From the NCBI GenBank assembly GCA_040954595.2, contig CM082593.2, positions 1,984,001 to 2,048,000 of the forward strand: a stretch of DNA of 64,000 nucleotides, given 5' to 3'. This DNA comes from Balanoglossus misakiensis (lineage: Eukaryota; Hemichordata). A program made the translations under genes and the position numbers. The notes under the pieces were generated by a model, which was not told where the DNA came from, did not search any database, and worked only from the letters and a program-made list of their open reading frames with translations. Positions 12,082-23,907 of this stretch are shown here, piece by piece. How positions within the stretch are numbered: the first letter of the stretch is position 1; the number at the start of each line of letters is the position of its first letter.

Positions 12082-13852
12082 ATGTCTAAGGATCAAGGTG
12101 GAAAGACTGATATGGAAAGGGTGGGCCTGTTCAAGGAGATGGAATACACAACAATAAATGATAGATACGTACCTCGAACAGGCAGTAAGTTACTGTGTTT
12201 TTTTTGTCCTGTATTTTACTGTTCTTGTCTTTGTTACAATATAAGACCATGGATTTTGGTCTTCCTGCAATAAATTTATGGATCTGCATCTTTATTAGCA
12301 AGAAAATAATAATATTTGAACTGATCTGTGTTTGAATTTGTTTGCAACCCTACAGAAGCATTCAATGAAGTGGCACACAAAGGCAAACAGATGCTTCCAG
12401 GTGGAAGCAAAAGCAAGTCAGCTCTCCAAGCGGGATATTTCGATGGAAATTTCACCAGGGTGTTTACGGGAGAAGGTTACAGCGACCCAGTCAAAATGAG
12501 GAGGCAGCTCAGGCTTAAAGAATCACAGAAGAATATTGGAAAGTCCTTCTTACCTAGCAATGGAGACAAAAAACCGTAAGTGGTGACTACCGTGATTGCA
12601 TCTGTCAACAGTGCTTATTATATTAGTCTAAGAATTATCATCAGTTGTTCATTTGACCATTTTAATTTTGTCAACATTTTTACCCTTTTTCTTCCTTTGC
12701 CTAATATAACGTGCAGATCAGGCTATGGAAACCATTATGGCACATTTTCCGGACCAGTCGGAGCATTCAGCCCTGTCAAGAAAGGGGGAAAGGCATACTC
12801 AGCACCTGGGAAAAATATATTAACCAATCCCGGAAAGAGAGGCACAGGATATGGGTATACTGGAATTACGATAGGAGGCGGTTTCAAACATTCACCAGAT
12901 CCATATGACAGGCCCAAGGAACTTAGAAGGGTGAGATACTGTTATCACAGACATCATATCTTCTACTGTCTATGGTTGTATGTGCTGTGTGATATAACGT
13001 CATATTTAGCAGCAATTTCTCGACTGTGAAATAGTGACTTTATATTTTGACTGTTTCACCAACAGAAAGAACTAATGGGACACAAGACCCAATTGAAAGG
13101 CGGTTCATTTAAGCTGAACATGCATCCAAAGGAATATTTTGATGGTAACCCGTACCGCACAGATAAACCACTTCCTCCACTCAAGAAAACTGGGTCTGAT
13201 AAGAGAGATGTCAAGCCATTTAAACCTAGTTCACCTGCCAAGCATGTAAGTACTTTCACTCAGTTAGCATGCAGTGCTGAGACAGCAAAGTATTGAGTCT
13301 GTCACCCATATGTCTACCGACCTTAAAGGTAGAATCTCAAAATGTCTTATAATACACATCATCATATACCTGTACCATGTACTCTATCACCAGGATTACT
13401 AACACTAAGAGCAACATTGTTCATGCCATGAAAAAAACCCTCATATGTTGATTCTTTGTCCTTGCCTTCAGATTGCGGGCATGAAAGCCGGAACATTCGA
13501 TCCATATCCCTCGCATTCCAACGATCCGTACAAACCAAAAGGAAAGAAGCCAGAGCCACCTGTCAACAAAACCGGCAAGATTTTCATGCCATCACCAGGT
13601 CCAAAGAGTGCACCAATGAACTCTGTCGTCAATCAAAATGTAACAAGGTATGTCATTGGTCACCTTTTGAATGTCTGCAGGAGTCCTGTGTTGTGATTGG
13701 GCAATTTTTTTAACTTAAGTAGCTTTTCTGCTTACTCAAATTTCACCATGTTAAAAATCTCTGAAATACAATGTTTTAAAATTGTTTTCATTCCCAACAG
13801 GTCCATCAACGGCTCGAACTTCAAGTTGGTCAATTCAGTCATGGCGTATTAA
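12082..13852 (+). CDS. CFAP96: CFAP96 (C4orf47, UPF0602 family), cilia- and flagella-associated protein
   Basis: Complete gene in six coding exons: 12082-12184, 12356-12575, 12717-12930, 13066-13245, 13472-13647, 13801-13852, giving 945 nt or 314 aa (human about 309). Diagnostic family segments run in order: GGKTDMERVGLFKEMEYTT near the N terminus, KQMLPGGSK, LQAGYFDGNFTRVF, LPSNGDKKP, APGKNI with NPGKRGTGYGY, FKLNMHPKEYFDGNPY, then MKAGTFDPYPSHSNDPY and PGPKSAP. It is basic and rich in Pro, Gly and Lys, with no membrane segment or enzyme motif. Known family members associate with centrosomal/axonemal microtubules. The chosen ATG follows a 5' UTR acceptor (11944) and matches the family N terminus after MSKDQ; an upstream TTG-frame extension was rejected. 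The upstream X-box-like site supports a ciliary expression programme. Confidence 0.95.
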
Positions 13853-14011
13853 GTGACCTTTCAACTTTGGCACTGTATCTTCTGTTGGAGACTACACAGT
13901 TTGTATTCCAAGAAAAACTCATGTTTCTCAAAAAATAATATATTTTGTAAGAAAATGATAATTATGCAAAGGCTGAGATGGAACACACCGGTTGTATTAT
14001 TGGAAAGTGTA

Positions 14012-14017
14012 AATAAA
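14012..14017 (+). terminator. Polyadenylation signal of CFAP96
   Basis: AATAAA lies 160 bp after the CFAP96 stop codon and is followed by ordinary AT-rich DNA. It is the first canonical hexamer on this strand after the stop. Confidence 0.7.
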
Positions 14018-15091
14018 ACTACCTGGTGATCAAATCCCTCGAGGATTTTTGAGAGAATGTGGGCATCGTTGAATCAGCCGTGTACACTGATAACATGAGC
14101 TTTTGGTTGAATGGCTGCTTTGTTGTTTTATTAGAAACTTTTTGTGGTTATAGCTGGGGAGGTTTTCTGACTATATACAGGAAATATCTAGTCAGGCTTA
14201 CTTCATAAAACTGGAGAGAAATACCGAAATATGTCTTCTATCTTTCAAGTCGTAACCTGTAAAAGAGAATTTCTCAGAGGCAATTGGTACCAATATGGTG
14301 CATTTGTATATATCTATGTATGATAAATAATGCCAAATTTTAAATGATTTCCATCAGTTTTTTTGTGAGATTTCACATGGTTGTGTTACAACTGTTTATG
14401 CATTTTTGATAATTCTGAATTACTAATTATCCCATTTTTAGTTACGACAACTAATACCCCAAGATTGTGTGTGACCGTTACCTAAATATCATTTACAAGA
14501 TCAGCATTTATGACATCATATGACTGACAACCTAGTTCTGATAGATAGTTACCTATAATCCTTGAATCGTGTAGACACGAGATAGAAGTCAAAAAATGCA
14601 TATCTACAATATTGAATGTCAGTTATCAGCAACAATGTTTTCCAGAACAGGCTCATGGGAAATGATAAGTTTTAGAAAAGAGATACCTTGTGATCTAATT
14701 CACCCTAGAAATACTATTATTTTCTTCAAATTGGCAAAAATTGCTTTCACTACGGTTGTTGTTGACTTCTGACGAGAGTCCATGTGTGACCAGGTATTTT
14801 GTAAATAAATATTGTTTACTTGTACATTTTCAGTGTTGTGTCCATCCAGTTCTTTAGTCACACAACATAGCTACACACTCAGCTTCATAAGATAAGCACA
14901 CACGTGCCACGACCATATTCAGAGTACCAGCGCATGGACCACTAGAGAGGTCACTAGACATATGAAAAATGTTGACTCAAAGACAATACAAGACTATTAC
15001 AAAACATATAAGAAATGGATATTTTTTAACACTAAAAAAAAATTATTGAAAGACAGAAAACAATAAAACAAAAATTTTTAACAACCAAAAT
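14018..15091. other. Intergenic spacer between convergent CFAP96 and AP1AR
   Basis: AT-rich sequence with no recognisable exon, repeat or RNA gene. A second plus-strand AATAAA-type site near 14805 could serve a longer CFAP96 3' end. Confidence 0.6.
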
Positions 15092-15761
15092 TTTATTAAA
15101 TTCTACAGTTACTAAGATAGGTAAAGTCCTCTTGAAATATTCCTTACCTAAAATGCAGAAATTATTCATAAAATTCTAGTATTTACATCATCCATCTGAT
15201 CTCTGGTATTGGGAATGATCTGTGAACCATAGTGTTCATCCACTCCATACCCCGAAATAAAATCTGATAAGATAACACACAAAGTATAAGAACTGGACAA
15301 ATGTTTTGTTTTGTTTTCACAAAAGAGCACACATTGTGTTTTCATAAATAGAAATCGTATTGTAGGAGGGTGGGTGGTGGGGGTAATTTCTGCCCAATTT
15401 CAAAAACTGAAACAAAGCAATGCAATAGCTGGCCATTTTTATAAATCCATTCAACTCCACAATACAGGGTTGGGGTGTACAATATGACTTATCAAAATAA
15501 GAACTACAATTCAATTACCTCACGGAAAATCCTACCTGTAAATTGTATCAGATCAAAATAATTTATTAATAGTAAAAACTTCTATGGATGTATATCTGTA
15601 CAAGTTTGCACATCAAATTTCCCATCATGCTCCACCAGTGAAAAGAACACCAGATTACTGTGATTACGACCTTTGACCCATACTGACCCGTGTGAATCCA
15701 TCATAAGAAAAAAAAAAGCGGGACATTCCATAGTGGTGGCTCAAATGAGAGATTATTCTCA
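15092..15761 (-). other. Probable AP1AR 3' UTR with two candidate poly(A) signals
   Basis: On the minus strand, AATAAA occurs at 15567-15562 and at 15097-15092. The distal one is followed by a U/GU-rich stretch, as expected downstream of a cleavage site, so a 3' UTR of about 0.65-0.7 kb is likely, with a shorter form possible. Confidence 0.5.
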
Positions 15762-18700
15762 TTATCTGTCCGCCTCTGACTCGGCAAGGAGTTCCCTGGA
15801 TCCAGTCTTTGGAGGGACCGGATCTAAATCATCATCATCAAAAGTCAAATCCCTATCCACAGTCTCAATCTGGACCTCTGTGACAAACTCGTTAGGGTTC
15901 CCAGAGTGCACTGCAGTCTTCCCAGCGGTTGCTGGGTTCGTTAAGGGATTGCCGTTGCTGTTAGCAACGGTGTCACCTGATGCTGGTTCTCCTGCAAGGT
16001 CCTGGTCCCATTCCCATTCAATGTCGGAATCAACACCGGCGTTTATCATTCCTTGATTCCTGCTGGCAACCACAAGTTCAGCTTCCGTAAGTTCCTGGTC
16101 ATCAAATTCCAGCGGGTTGCCATCCATACCTGGATAACAGGACAGACAACCAGTGTTAAATTTCAGAACTGCAACATGATTTCAACTTTGTTAAAAATAA
16201 CACAACGTGTAACTGCAGCTTATTGGGAATGACATATATACAGAGGATGGAATGGAGCTTTCCCAGTATCTTAGTCCACCAGATGTTCATACCATGGCAT
16301 GATCGACATGTCGTGTTCATGGCAACATGTGATTGACATGTCGTGTTCATGGCAACATGTGACTGACATGTGTTCATGGCAACATGTGATTGACATGTCA
16401 TGTTCATGGCAACATGTGATGGACATGTCGTGTTCATGGCAACATGTGATTGACATGTCATGTTCATGGCAACATATGATTGACATATCATGTTCATGGC
16501 AACGTGATTGACATGTCATGTCCATGGCAACGTGTGATTGACATGTCGTTTTCATGGCAACGTGTGATTGACACACGGCTCATTTTACCTTGCTCATGGT
16601 CCCATTCCAAGTCAATAGTAGAGAGGGGACTTGTTCGTCCACTAATATCGCTATAGGCACTGGTCGTCCCCACGCTAACAGATTTATAGTAATTATCGGT
16701 GTAGTTATTGTTACTACCGTTGGTATGTGAGGGGACTGTGCATGCAAAAAGGAATAGTTGTTAAAGAAATAAAGACAGGTTTTCCAGCAAGCATTATCAT
16801 AAGAACAAAAATATCACATACAGGTAAGTGCTATTGTTAGTGGAAATTAAACACAGCAAGACACTAACAACTACAGGTCAAATAATTGCTGTTAATAAGG
16901 TTTTTATTACTTCATGCCATCAGCAAGAAAAGCCTTAACACTGAAACAAACACTATTCTACTTGTCACCATACTTACTGTTTGCTTGTGTATTCAGCGAC
17001 CTTGCCTTGACTGATTCTAGAAACATCTCAAAATCATCCTCGCCCCCAGCACTGAAAAAAAGACATTTCAAGAATATCAATCACTGTGTGCTTGCTTTGT
17101 GTGTGCTATTTTCTAAGCACACGCATGATTCGTCCAAATTTCCCTCTGTTGTGATAATATCCTATAAATTTATCTTTTCTGATTCAAATTTACTCACACA
17201 TCCCATTCACTCTCGTTTCCACCAAGCCATCCACTCGGATGTCCGTTTGCTTTTTTCTTTTTCTTCTCTTCTTCAAGTTTCTTCTGCCTGGCAACTCTGG
17301 CAGATTCTTTCTTGGCAGCGATGTATGCCTCTTCCTCAACCTTCAGATCATCCTCTCGTTGAGCCAGCTGCAAAAAACATGACAGTGGAACTTGTTTAAC
17401 CTCTGCTGTTATGTCCCAAACAATCTGGCACTTTTCATATCTTCTCAGGAATGTAAACAGAAGTCATGGTGTTGGACATAAACCTCATCAAGTTATGGCA
17501 ACCCAGTTCCTTTGTGTTGGTCAAAGGTTACAGTATACAGCTGAAGTTTTTACAATTGTTCTTTTTTACAATAGTTCAATTCAGATAGTATATTCACTGA
17601 TTAAACAAATTGACATGATATTATCTTGACAATTTCCTTCCTGACAGCTGAATTATCACTGCTATGATCACATCACAACGATATGTGAACAGATTTCTTG
17701 CACAGGGAGTGATGTCAGAATGGTAAGGCAGAGTAAACACTCCTCAACAATATCAGGTCACGTTTTTCGGCCAACATAACACAGTTACCAGCCTGTTTAA
17801 TGAGTTCAATCTAGAACAGGCTGTCCTCGCATAACATCAACACTGTGCTATCTTGTCAATGTGTCCTATTTACACAGTGGCCTAGTGCTAACCCGTTATC
17901 ATCCATGCCTGCATCTCTGTTGGTCCAAGGTCAGGTTAATTGAAAAGGAATATCACATGGTATGATTGGTTCATATTACTAGTAATTGATCAAATGTCAG
18001 CCACTTGAATTGTAAAATTAATCAGCAATATAGCTCATATCATTTGCGCAACTATTATTTAAAGCAGCATTTTACAAAACCTTATACTGGAATACCAGCA
18101 CATGTATGTTCATTTGGGTGTATATATAATGTTGGAGTACACAACAATTATTTTTAAGGTGAGTGAGAAAAATGAAAGACTGTGAGCCGACTTAAATGAC
18201 AATGCAAGGATTGGCTGTGAAAATGAAAATTGACATGTTGCTTACCTCAGAATCTATTTCATCATCTAGTTTTCTCTGATCTTCAACTATTTTCTCATAG
18301 TTTTTACTTATTAAGTATTGTCTCTCTGAATCGGTGATAAATGGTGGATTTGCGTCTCCACTTTCCTGCAATAATCGACCGAAAATGGACAATTTTAGTA
18401 TTTTTGCAGTCTCCATTTAGAGCCAATAATTTTTTTTTATTTTGTCGAGGTGTGATCAGTGTCAAAATTATCTTACAAAAATATGAGTAGAATCATATTT
18501 TTACTGCACTCCTATAAATATTCAAATAAAGATGTCTTCTTCAGAACTTAAATATCAATTTGCACTTTACTTTTTAGTCTCACTGATATTGAAATTACTT
18601 CCAAACAGGAAACATAACTTGTGTTGTTTCAACTACTATTTTTTCACTTGAAATTTGACATGGTGTACATGAGATGATTGTGAAAATTTATCACTTATAT

Positions 18701-19546
18701 TCCAAATTACAGTTGCATTTTTTCTAACATATAGGGAAAATATGCAATGTTGAAAATGACATGGTATTTTTTTTATAATGAATGACTCTGATATGTCCTG
18801 CAATGAAAAAATGATCATCATGTAAATTATTCTCATATGAACCAGGTGTTACTAAAACAACATTCACGTCACACACCAGCTAACTCTTTAATCACGATGC
18901 TCACATAAAACTGTTGTGTGAATCTAGATCCTACAAAATAAAATAAATTCAGTAAAAAAAATGGATACTTACACCCTCATCAACTAAGTTCTCAAATTCT
19001 ATTTGCAAGGCTTCATTCTCATGCTCTTCCCTGAAGTATGTATTTGATGTGGTGCCCCTGAAATGAGACAGCAGAGTTGCAGTTCAGTGCAGTTAAACAT
19101 AACATACAACGGTAAAGGTTGTGTAATATTTCTGTGAACCCACAGCATAACTGAATTTTATGCTCAGTGTGCTACTGTTATTCACAAGTGATTAAACTAT
19201 TTGGACAGTGTGGTACCACTGTAAGTATAACGGTCACCAAATAATGTTAATCACGAAAGTAAACAACACGTTGAACACCAAAGTTCATATCAAACTTCAT
19301 GCGGCCCCGTTCCTCGATAACTTTCAGCGTGTTTTAGGCAAGTTGACATTCCGTTGGACCTTTAATCTGCACATAAGCTGTCGTAGATCAAGGAAACAGA
19401 GATGGGAAATGTACAACAGGGGATCCCCGGCTGATCAGCTGAGAGATATAGATCGATTCATCATGACGATTTCGGAATCTCGCTTCAAGAAAACATACGT
19501 ACCCCTCTTTCCATGAGCTGAAACAAGAGCCACAAAGATTCCCCAT
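15762..19546 (-). CDS. AP1AR: AP1AR (AP-1 complex-associated regulatory protein, gadkin)
   Basis: Seven coding exons: 19546-19503, 19057-18973, 18365-18246, 17367-17198, 17051-16978, 16735-16589, 16129-15762; 1008 nt, 335 aa (human about 302). Gadkin links AP-1, kinesin-1 and ARP2/3 on endosomal/TGN carriers. The first exon encodes MGNLCGSCFSSWKEG: Gly2 and Cys5/Cys8 fit N-myristoylation plus palmitoylation, equivalent to the human acylated N terminus. Next come IEFENLVDEG (34-43), a helical/coiled region about 55-125 (KNYEKIVEDQRKLDDEID, then EEEAYIAAKKESARVARQKK) and EDDFEMF (144-150), an acidic-Phe motif of the AP-1 gamma-ear type. LEWDHEQG (near 206) and IEWEWDQD (near 250) are acidic Trp motifs also seen in the family. 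The C-terminal acidic tail is poorly conserved. The start has a good context (ACAATGG), and exon phases all agree. The 30-bp minisatellite lies in the last intron. Confidence 0.92.
16293..16573. repeat. 30-bp minisatellite, about nine and a half copies, in last intron of AP1AR
   Basis: A 30-bp unit starting CATGGCAAC and containing GATTGACATGTC is repeated head to tail with scattered substitutions and 2-4 bp deletions in a few copies. TGACATGTCA within the unit is a perfect 10-bp palindrome, and ATGGCAAC is one half of an RFX X-box. Because 30 is divisible by three, several frames on both strands stay open and repeat a short peptide; these are artefacts, not genes. Confidence 0.95.
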
Positions 19547-20139
19547 TGTCGTAAGTAACGATTATATTATTAAAATCTGCTAAAATGCGGCGTTTTCGGC
19601 AATATCATCATTTTCCCTTCCCTATGTGACATGTCATAAGTGCGCATTACATCTTTGCGCAAGAGGGCGTCATCGTTGGGATCAAAGGTCAACGTCGGCA
19701 AACAAAATTGTGTTTTATGTTTCGGTGCAGACTGTTCCCGAAAAAGGGGAGCTATTATACGCCCAATAAACAATAACATTCGTATGTCGAATGTTAACGC
19801 TAGTTTCCTTAGCATAATGTCAGTATTCGGTTAAAATATTTAGCTTGTTATTCTCCTCGGACCAAATATAACTGTTGTTATGGAGCGGAAACATAATGTT
19901 ACTTGAATATGGCTTGCCTGGCTGAGATACAGATGAATGCTGGGAAATAAACAAAATGGCTGCTCCCATGATCGAAGTGGATTCTGTTTAGGCTGCAGAG
20001 TCCCCCAAGTTTATATCCGAAATTAAGAGATGTTTAATAGGCGATGTCATAAATTCACATTCAGTTTGATGATAACGTTAAATCTGATCACACAGGTTAA
20101 TTGTCAGCTGTGACTAAGTTGCGTAAATGAACAATTTCG
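19547..20139. promoter_or_regulatory. Bidirectional promoter region between AP1AR and RNLS
   Basis: Only 593 bp separate the two divergent start codons. The interval holds a YY1-like AAAATGGCTGC (19953-19963) close to ATGCTGGGAA, and several CpG-rich patches, but no clear TATA box placed for either gene. A shared promoter is inferred from spacing; transcription starts cannot be seen. Confidence 0.6.
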
Positions 20140-22135
20140 ATGTCTAGCGCCTTGCCTTCGGAATCAAAACAAGACATGAGTCGGGTGTTAATCGTTGGTG
20201 CGGGTTTGACGGGCGCAGTAACTGCTGCTCTTTTGCGCCGGGAACTTCAAAGCAAAGTACAGATCGTTATCTTGGATAAAGGTCGAGGTGCAGGTACGTC
20301 ATTCATGGTTAAGTTCATTGATCTAGCCAGATTGGGGAAGGGGGCGTGTCAGGGCGTTGTCTGTTACCATGGAGCTACCCGGCTGCTCCTAAATCACTAA
20401 TTGGGTTCTTTCAATACTCTTAACAAATACATGGAATAAATAGATGAAAGTGAGAATGATCAGTCTGGTCACAACTCCACTCTATAATTTCACGTTCATC
20501 ATCTGTAATACTTTATAGGAGGTCGAATGAGTACAAGCCGTTACCAGGGAGACGCAAAGTGTACAGTTGATCTTGGTGCTCAGTACATCACACAGACATC
20601 AACTTACAAAGTCAAACATGCCAGGTATGTGTAATTGTAAATTTAAGCCTTTTATTGAAATTTTAAGGATCTGATAAAAATAGAAACTACTACATGTAAA
20701 ACATGATACATTGTATAGGTATACTTTCTACCCTGAGATTGGAGGTTTGTACCTGAAATCAAACATCCATTTCTTCTTTCCATTGCAGCTTCTATGAAGA
20801 GCTAATATCAAACAACGTCATCACACCTCTGAAAGGAACCATTGAAAATGAACGTCCCTTTAAGGAGAAATCTGTCAATTTTGTGACACCGCAAGGAATA
20901 AGTTCTGTTGTCAAATATTTCTTAAATCAAGCAGGTAAGGAAGAGAACGAGCACTTTTTCCTGTTTGACATACAAGAGAGTAATTCGGTTGACAGAGGGC
21001 ATTATGGTCCCTGGCACGGCTCAATATCGGAGGATGGTGACATCAAGTTTCTCTATGCTTTCAGATGCAGATGTCAGGTTTAATCAGAGAGTGAGCAGAA
21101 TAAATGTGAAAGAAGAGAATGGTCGAAGTTATCTTACAGCAGAGACAGAGGGCAGTGGTAGTGAAGGGGACAGTGCTGAGAAGCTGTTGTATGATGCTGT
21201 GGTTGTCACTGCGCCTGTGCCACAGGCAATGCAATTGGATGGAGTTGTCAAAGAAAACCTTAGTAAGTAACAAGTGCTGTGATTGGGTAGAGTTGTCAAA
21301 GAAAAGATCACTAGAGGAATTGGTTAGAAACTTCTCAAAGAAAATTTCAGTAGAACTGCCAGTAATGACGAATTTTGTATCCATGTCCTTCAGATGCAGA
21401 CAGTGAGATGCGGTCATTACTGGAAGGTGTGAATTACTCGTCCCGATATGCACTGGGTCTGTATTTCAAACCCGGTACTCAACTGAATGTTCCCTGGGTT
21501 GGTAAATATGAATACACAAATACATGCATACGATGGATATCTGTAGATGCCAGCAAACGAGGAGTAGGTAAGTCAAAGATGTCCAGATTGCTTCGATTGA
21601 AATTGTGTAGTAAAGTTTTACATATTTTGAATGGTTACCATTATTATCGCTTTTTACAGACTCTGAGACAGTGGGACCATCATTAGCTGTGCATACAAGC
21701 GTGCCGTTTGGATTAGAGTATCTGGAAACAGATAAAGACAAAGTCCAAGTGTTGGTGATGGAACAATTAAAAGAGGTTTTTCCAGATATTCCAGAACCTG
21801 TAAACATCAAATGCCAACGATGGAGATATTCTCAGGTATGCATATTTCATTTCATGAAAGATTACTGAAAGCGACAGAGTTGTTAGTAGTAGCATGCATA
21901 CTTCTTGAATTTATTTTGACATTATTAATCACAAATTCATTTTCCTCCCAATTTTTAGGTATTCAAAGGGGTTAAAGATGAACCTGGAGCCATGGTCGTC
22001 AAGGAGACGCCATCATACATGGTCATATTAGGCGGTGATGCTTTTACACACTCCAACTTTGATGGATGTATTACATCAGCAACGACTTTGACAGAAAAAC
22101 TTGTAAATTTCCTCCGATCAACAAGCAAATTGTAA
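20140..22135 (+). CDS. RNLS: RNLS (renalase), FAD-dependent flavoenzyme
   Basis: Seven coding exons: 20140-20293, 20519-20624, 20789-20934, 21065-21262, 21394-21567, 21660-21835, 21959-22135; 1131 nt, 376 aa (human 342). Renalase oxidises isomeric, inactive dihydro forms of NAD(P) through a bound FAD. The N-terminal Rossmann motif is VLIVGAGLTG (G20, G22, G25). It is followed by GGRMSTSRY, DLGAQYIT, NFVTPQGISSVVKYFL, VVTAPVPQAMQLDG, YSSRYALGLYF, GPSLAVHTSVPFG and KCQRWRYSQ. The C-terminal flavin-binding GGDAFTHSNFDGCITSA is also present. An insertion of about 20 residues rich in Gly, Ser and Glu lies near 190-205. A second ATG at 20176 (MSRVLIVGAG) matches the usual family start better, so the first 12 residues may be UTR. 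The exon 4/5 intron carries degenerate copies of exon 4's end. Confidence 0.95.
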
Positions 22136-22269
22136 ATGAATAGATTATTGTAATGCAAGATAAAATATTGATTGCATAATTTTAACATATTAAGCAGGTG
22201 ATTTTCATGTGAATTTTCAATATACATCTATAGATACAGAGTACACCGTTTTGCATGACTAACTTTGTG

Positions 22270-22275
22270 AATAAA
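22270..22275 (+). terminator. Polyadenylation signal of RNLS
   Basis: AATAAA occurs 135 bp after the RNLS stop. It lies only 93 bp from the stop codon of the convergent FAM151B-family gene, so the two 3' UTRs probably touch or overlap. No canonical minus-strand AATAAA was found between the two stop codons for the opposite gene. Confidence 0.7.
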
Positions 22276-22367
22276 TATGCTTGAAAATACCCGACTCTTC
22301 ATTCATTACGCAACCCAATGTTACACATTACAAATCTAATTGAATTGACAATGTTCCATTGGCTCTT

Positions 22368-23907
22368 TCAAGTGTATGTAAAATATAGATCATAAAGGAG
22401 CAGATCAGCTGAACCAGTTTTACATACAGTGACAAACTGACCTGTTACAGTTGGATTAGAAAGAGAGAGTGAGACTTTGGCATGACTGTTAGTGTTTAGG
22501 CCATCAGACTTGTCAAAGTCTACATCCAAGTGCACAAGCGAGTTTGAAATGTTGCATTTAATCTTGAATTTAAATTTGCCATCGAGTGGCATGCTGCCTG
22601 ATATGTCACTTGATGAGTGATCAGATAGCCTGCAATTACCATGGTTACTGATGCTCACCCTGACACCATCTTGGAGTTGCATGTTTCTCAAGCCTGCAGA
22701 ACAGATCTGTATAATCATGTGCGAACTCTCACTTGATTCCTGTTCAGAAGATAAAAACTTTCCTTCACCGCAAAGGGTGAAAGTCTGACAACTTTCGACC
22801 TTTGTTTGCAAGAAGCAAGCAAAACTTTCACCGGTGAATGCTACTCCTTCAGAACTGAAATAAATATGACCTTCACACTTTTCTGAAATAAATTCTTCCC
22901 ACAGTGCTTTGTCAAAGTTTCTGGACTTCTGTGGGAAGTGAACTCTAGAGGGTGCTGTACTTTCAAGGGCCTGTTTGAATTCCTGCATATGTGTTTCAGG
23001 CAGATCATAAAACATTCTTGACTTGTCGACATGGCGACGTAGATGCACAAGCGTTTGCATGTCAACCTGGTAGTGTGGATGAGACCAAACAGTCAGAGAA
23101 AAAGTCTCTTTGATCCCTAGCAACCACAGAAACTGTTCAAGAGAAGATTTTAGCCATCCAGCACCAACTGCAAAAGTGACCTGTTGTGGAAGCTGGTCAA
23201 CATATTGTAACATCTCAAAGATCATTTGCCATGAAAATGGTTTGTGTTGGTTTACATCCCATTTACACTGCCAACCAACTGAAAGTGTTGCTGCTGGAAA
23301 ATTATCTGTACATGTGGAAATAAATTTAGCAGCATTCACTGGCTCACCCTGGGCATTCGGGCCTTTCAGAACATCAGCATTCAGCCATAGAGGGCGCTTG
23401 TCAGCGAGTAGCTTCCCCTTGTAGATTTCCAGGACTTGGAAGGAGGGTTCCAGGGCTGCAGTTTCCTTGAAGTCAAGTTTGATTCCCTTGTCTGTCTTCA
23501 GGGTTTTCTCCATCCATGCGTCCAGGGTTATGTCACTGTCTCTTGCGGGTGGATGGGCCATGATGGGTACACCTGACTTGTTGAGCAAAACATCTGCTTC
23601 AAGCATACAGCAGCCACCTACAAAAAAGTTATTTGATTTGATTAAAATGCAATGTCTCTACATGACATGTGATATTTCCTTGTTAACAATCAAGTGCTAC
23701 TTTCATATTCCCATCAGCATAAAATAAATCATAAATACATGTACATGTACTTGCACAAATATGCAAACTTATTGTCAAATAAGTATTAAAATGAGACAAG
23801 TGCTTACTTTCAAAGGTTTTATTCAACTTGTCTTGGCTGTTAACTGCATGGGCCCAGGTTATATCTAATCCGTCCATTCCAGTCTGCAATTCACACACTT
23901 CTGCCAT
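22368..23907 (-). CDS. FAM151B: FAM151B/menorin-family protein with long C-terminal extension
   Basis: Two coding exons, 23907-23808 and 23617-22368, total 1350 nt and 449 aa. The first 250 residues are a FAM151 (DUF2181, menorin N-terminal) domain, related to PLC-like/GDPD TIM-barrel phosphodiesterases. It shows ITWAHAVNS (15-23), MLEADVLL (38-45), MAHPPARDSDITLDAWM, GIKLDFKE, RPLWLNADVLKGPNA, LSVGWQCKW, QVTFAVGAGWL, FSLTVWS and MFYDLPE. Conserved His, Glu and Asp are present, although activity of this family is not established. No signal peptide or membrane span is visible, which favours FAM151B over the membrane-anchored FAM151A. Human FAM151B ends near the equivalent of residue 252; here about 190 further beta-rich, Ser/Cys-containing residues follow in the same exon and match nothing I recognise. 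The start ATG has context ACAACATGG and lies just after a possible UTR acceptor. Confidence 0.88.

Noticed and set aside
16156-16576. Several overlapping long frames on both strands with repeated peptides
   Set aside because: They are made by the 30-bp minisatellite, whose period is a multiple of three; they lie in an AP1AR intron and have no family similarity.
19208-19516. 102-codon plus-strand frame upstream of RNLS
   Set aside because: It overlaps AP1AR exon 1 and its first intron on the other strand, shows no family similarity, and has no splice link to RNLS.
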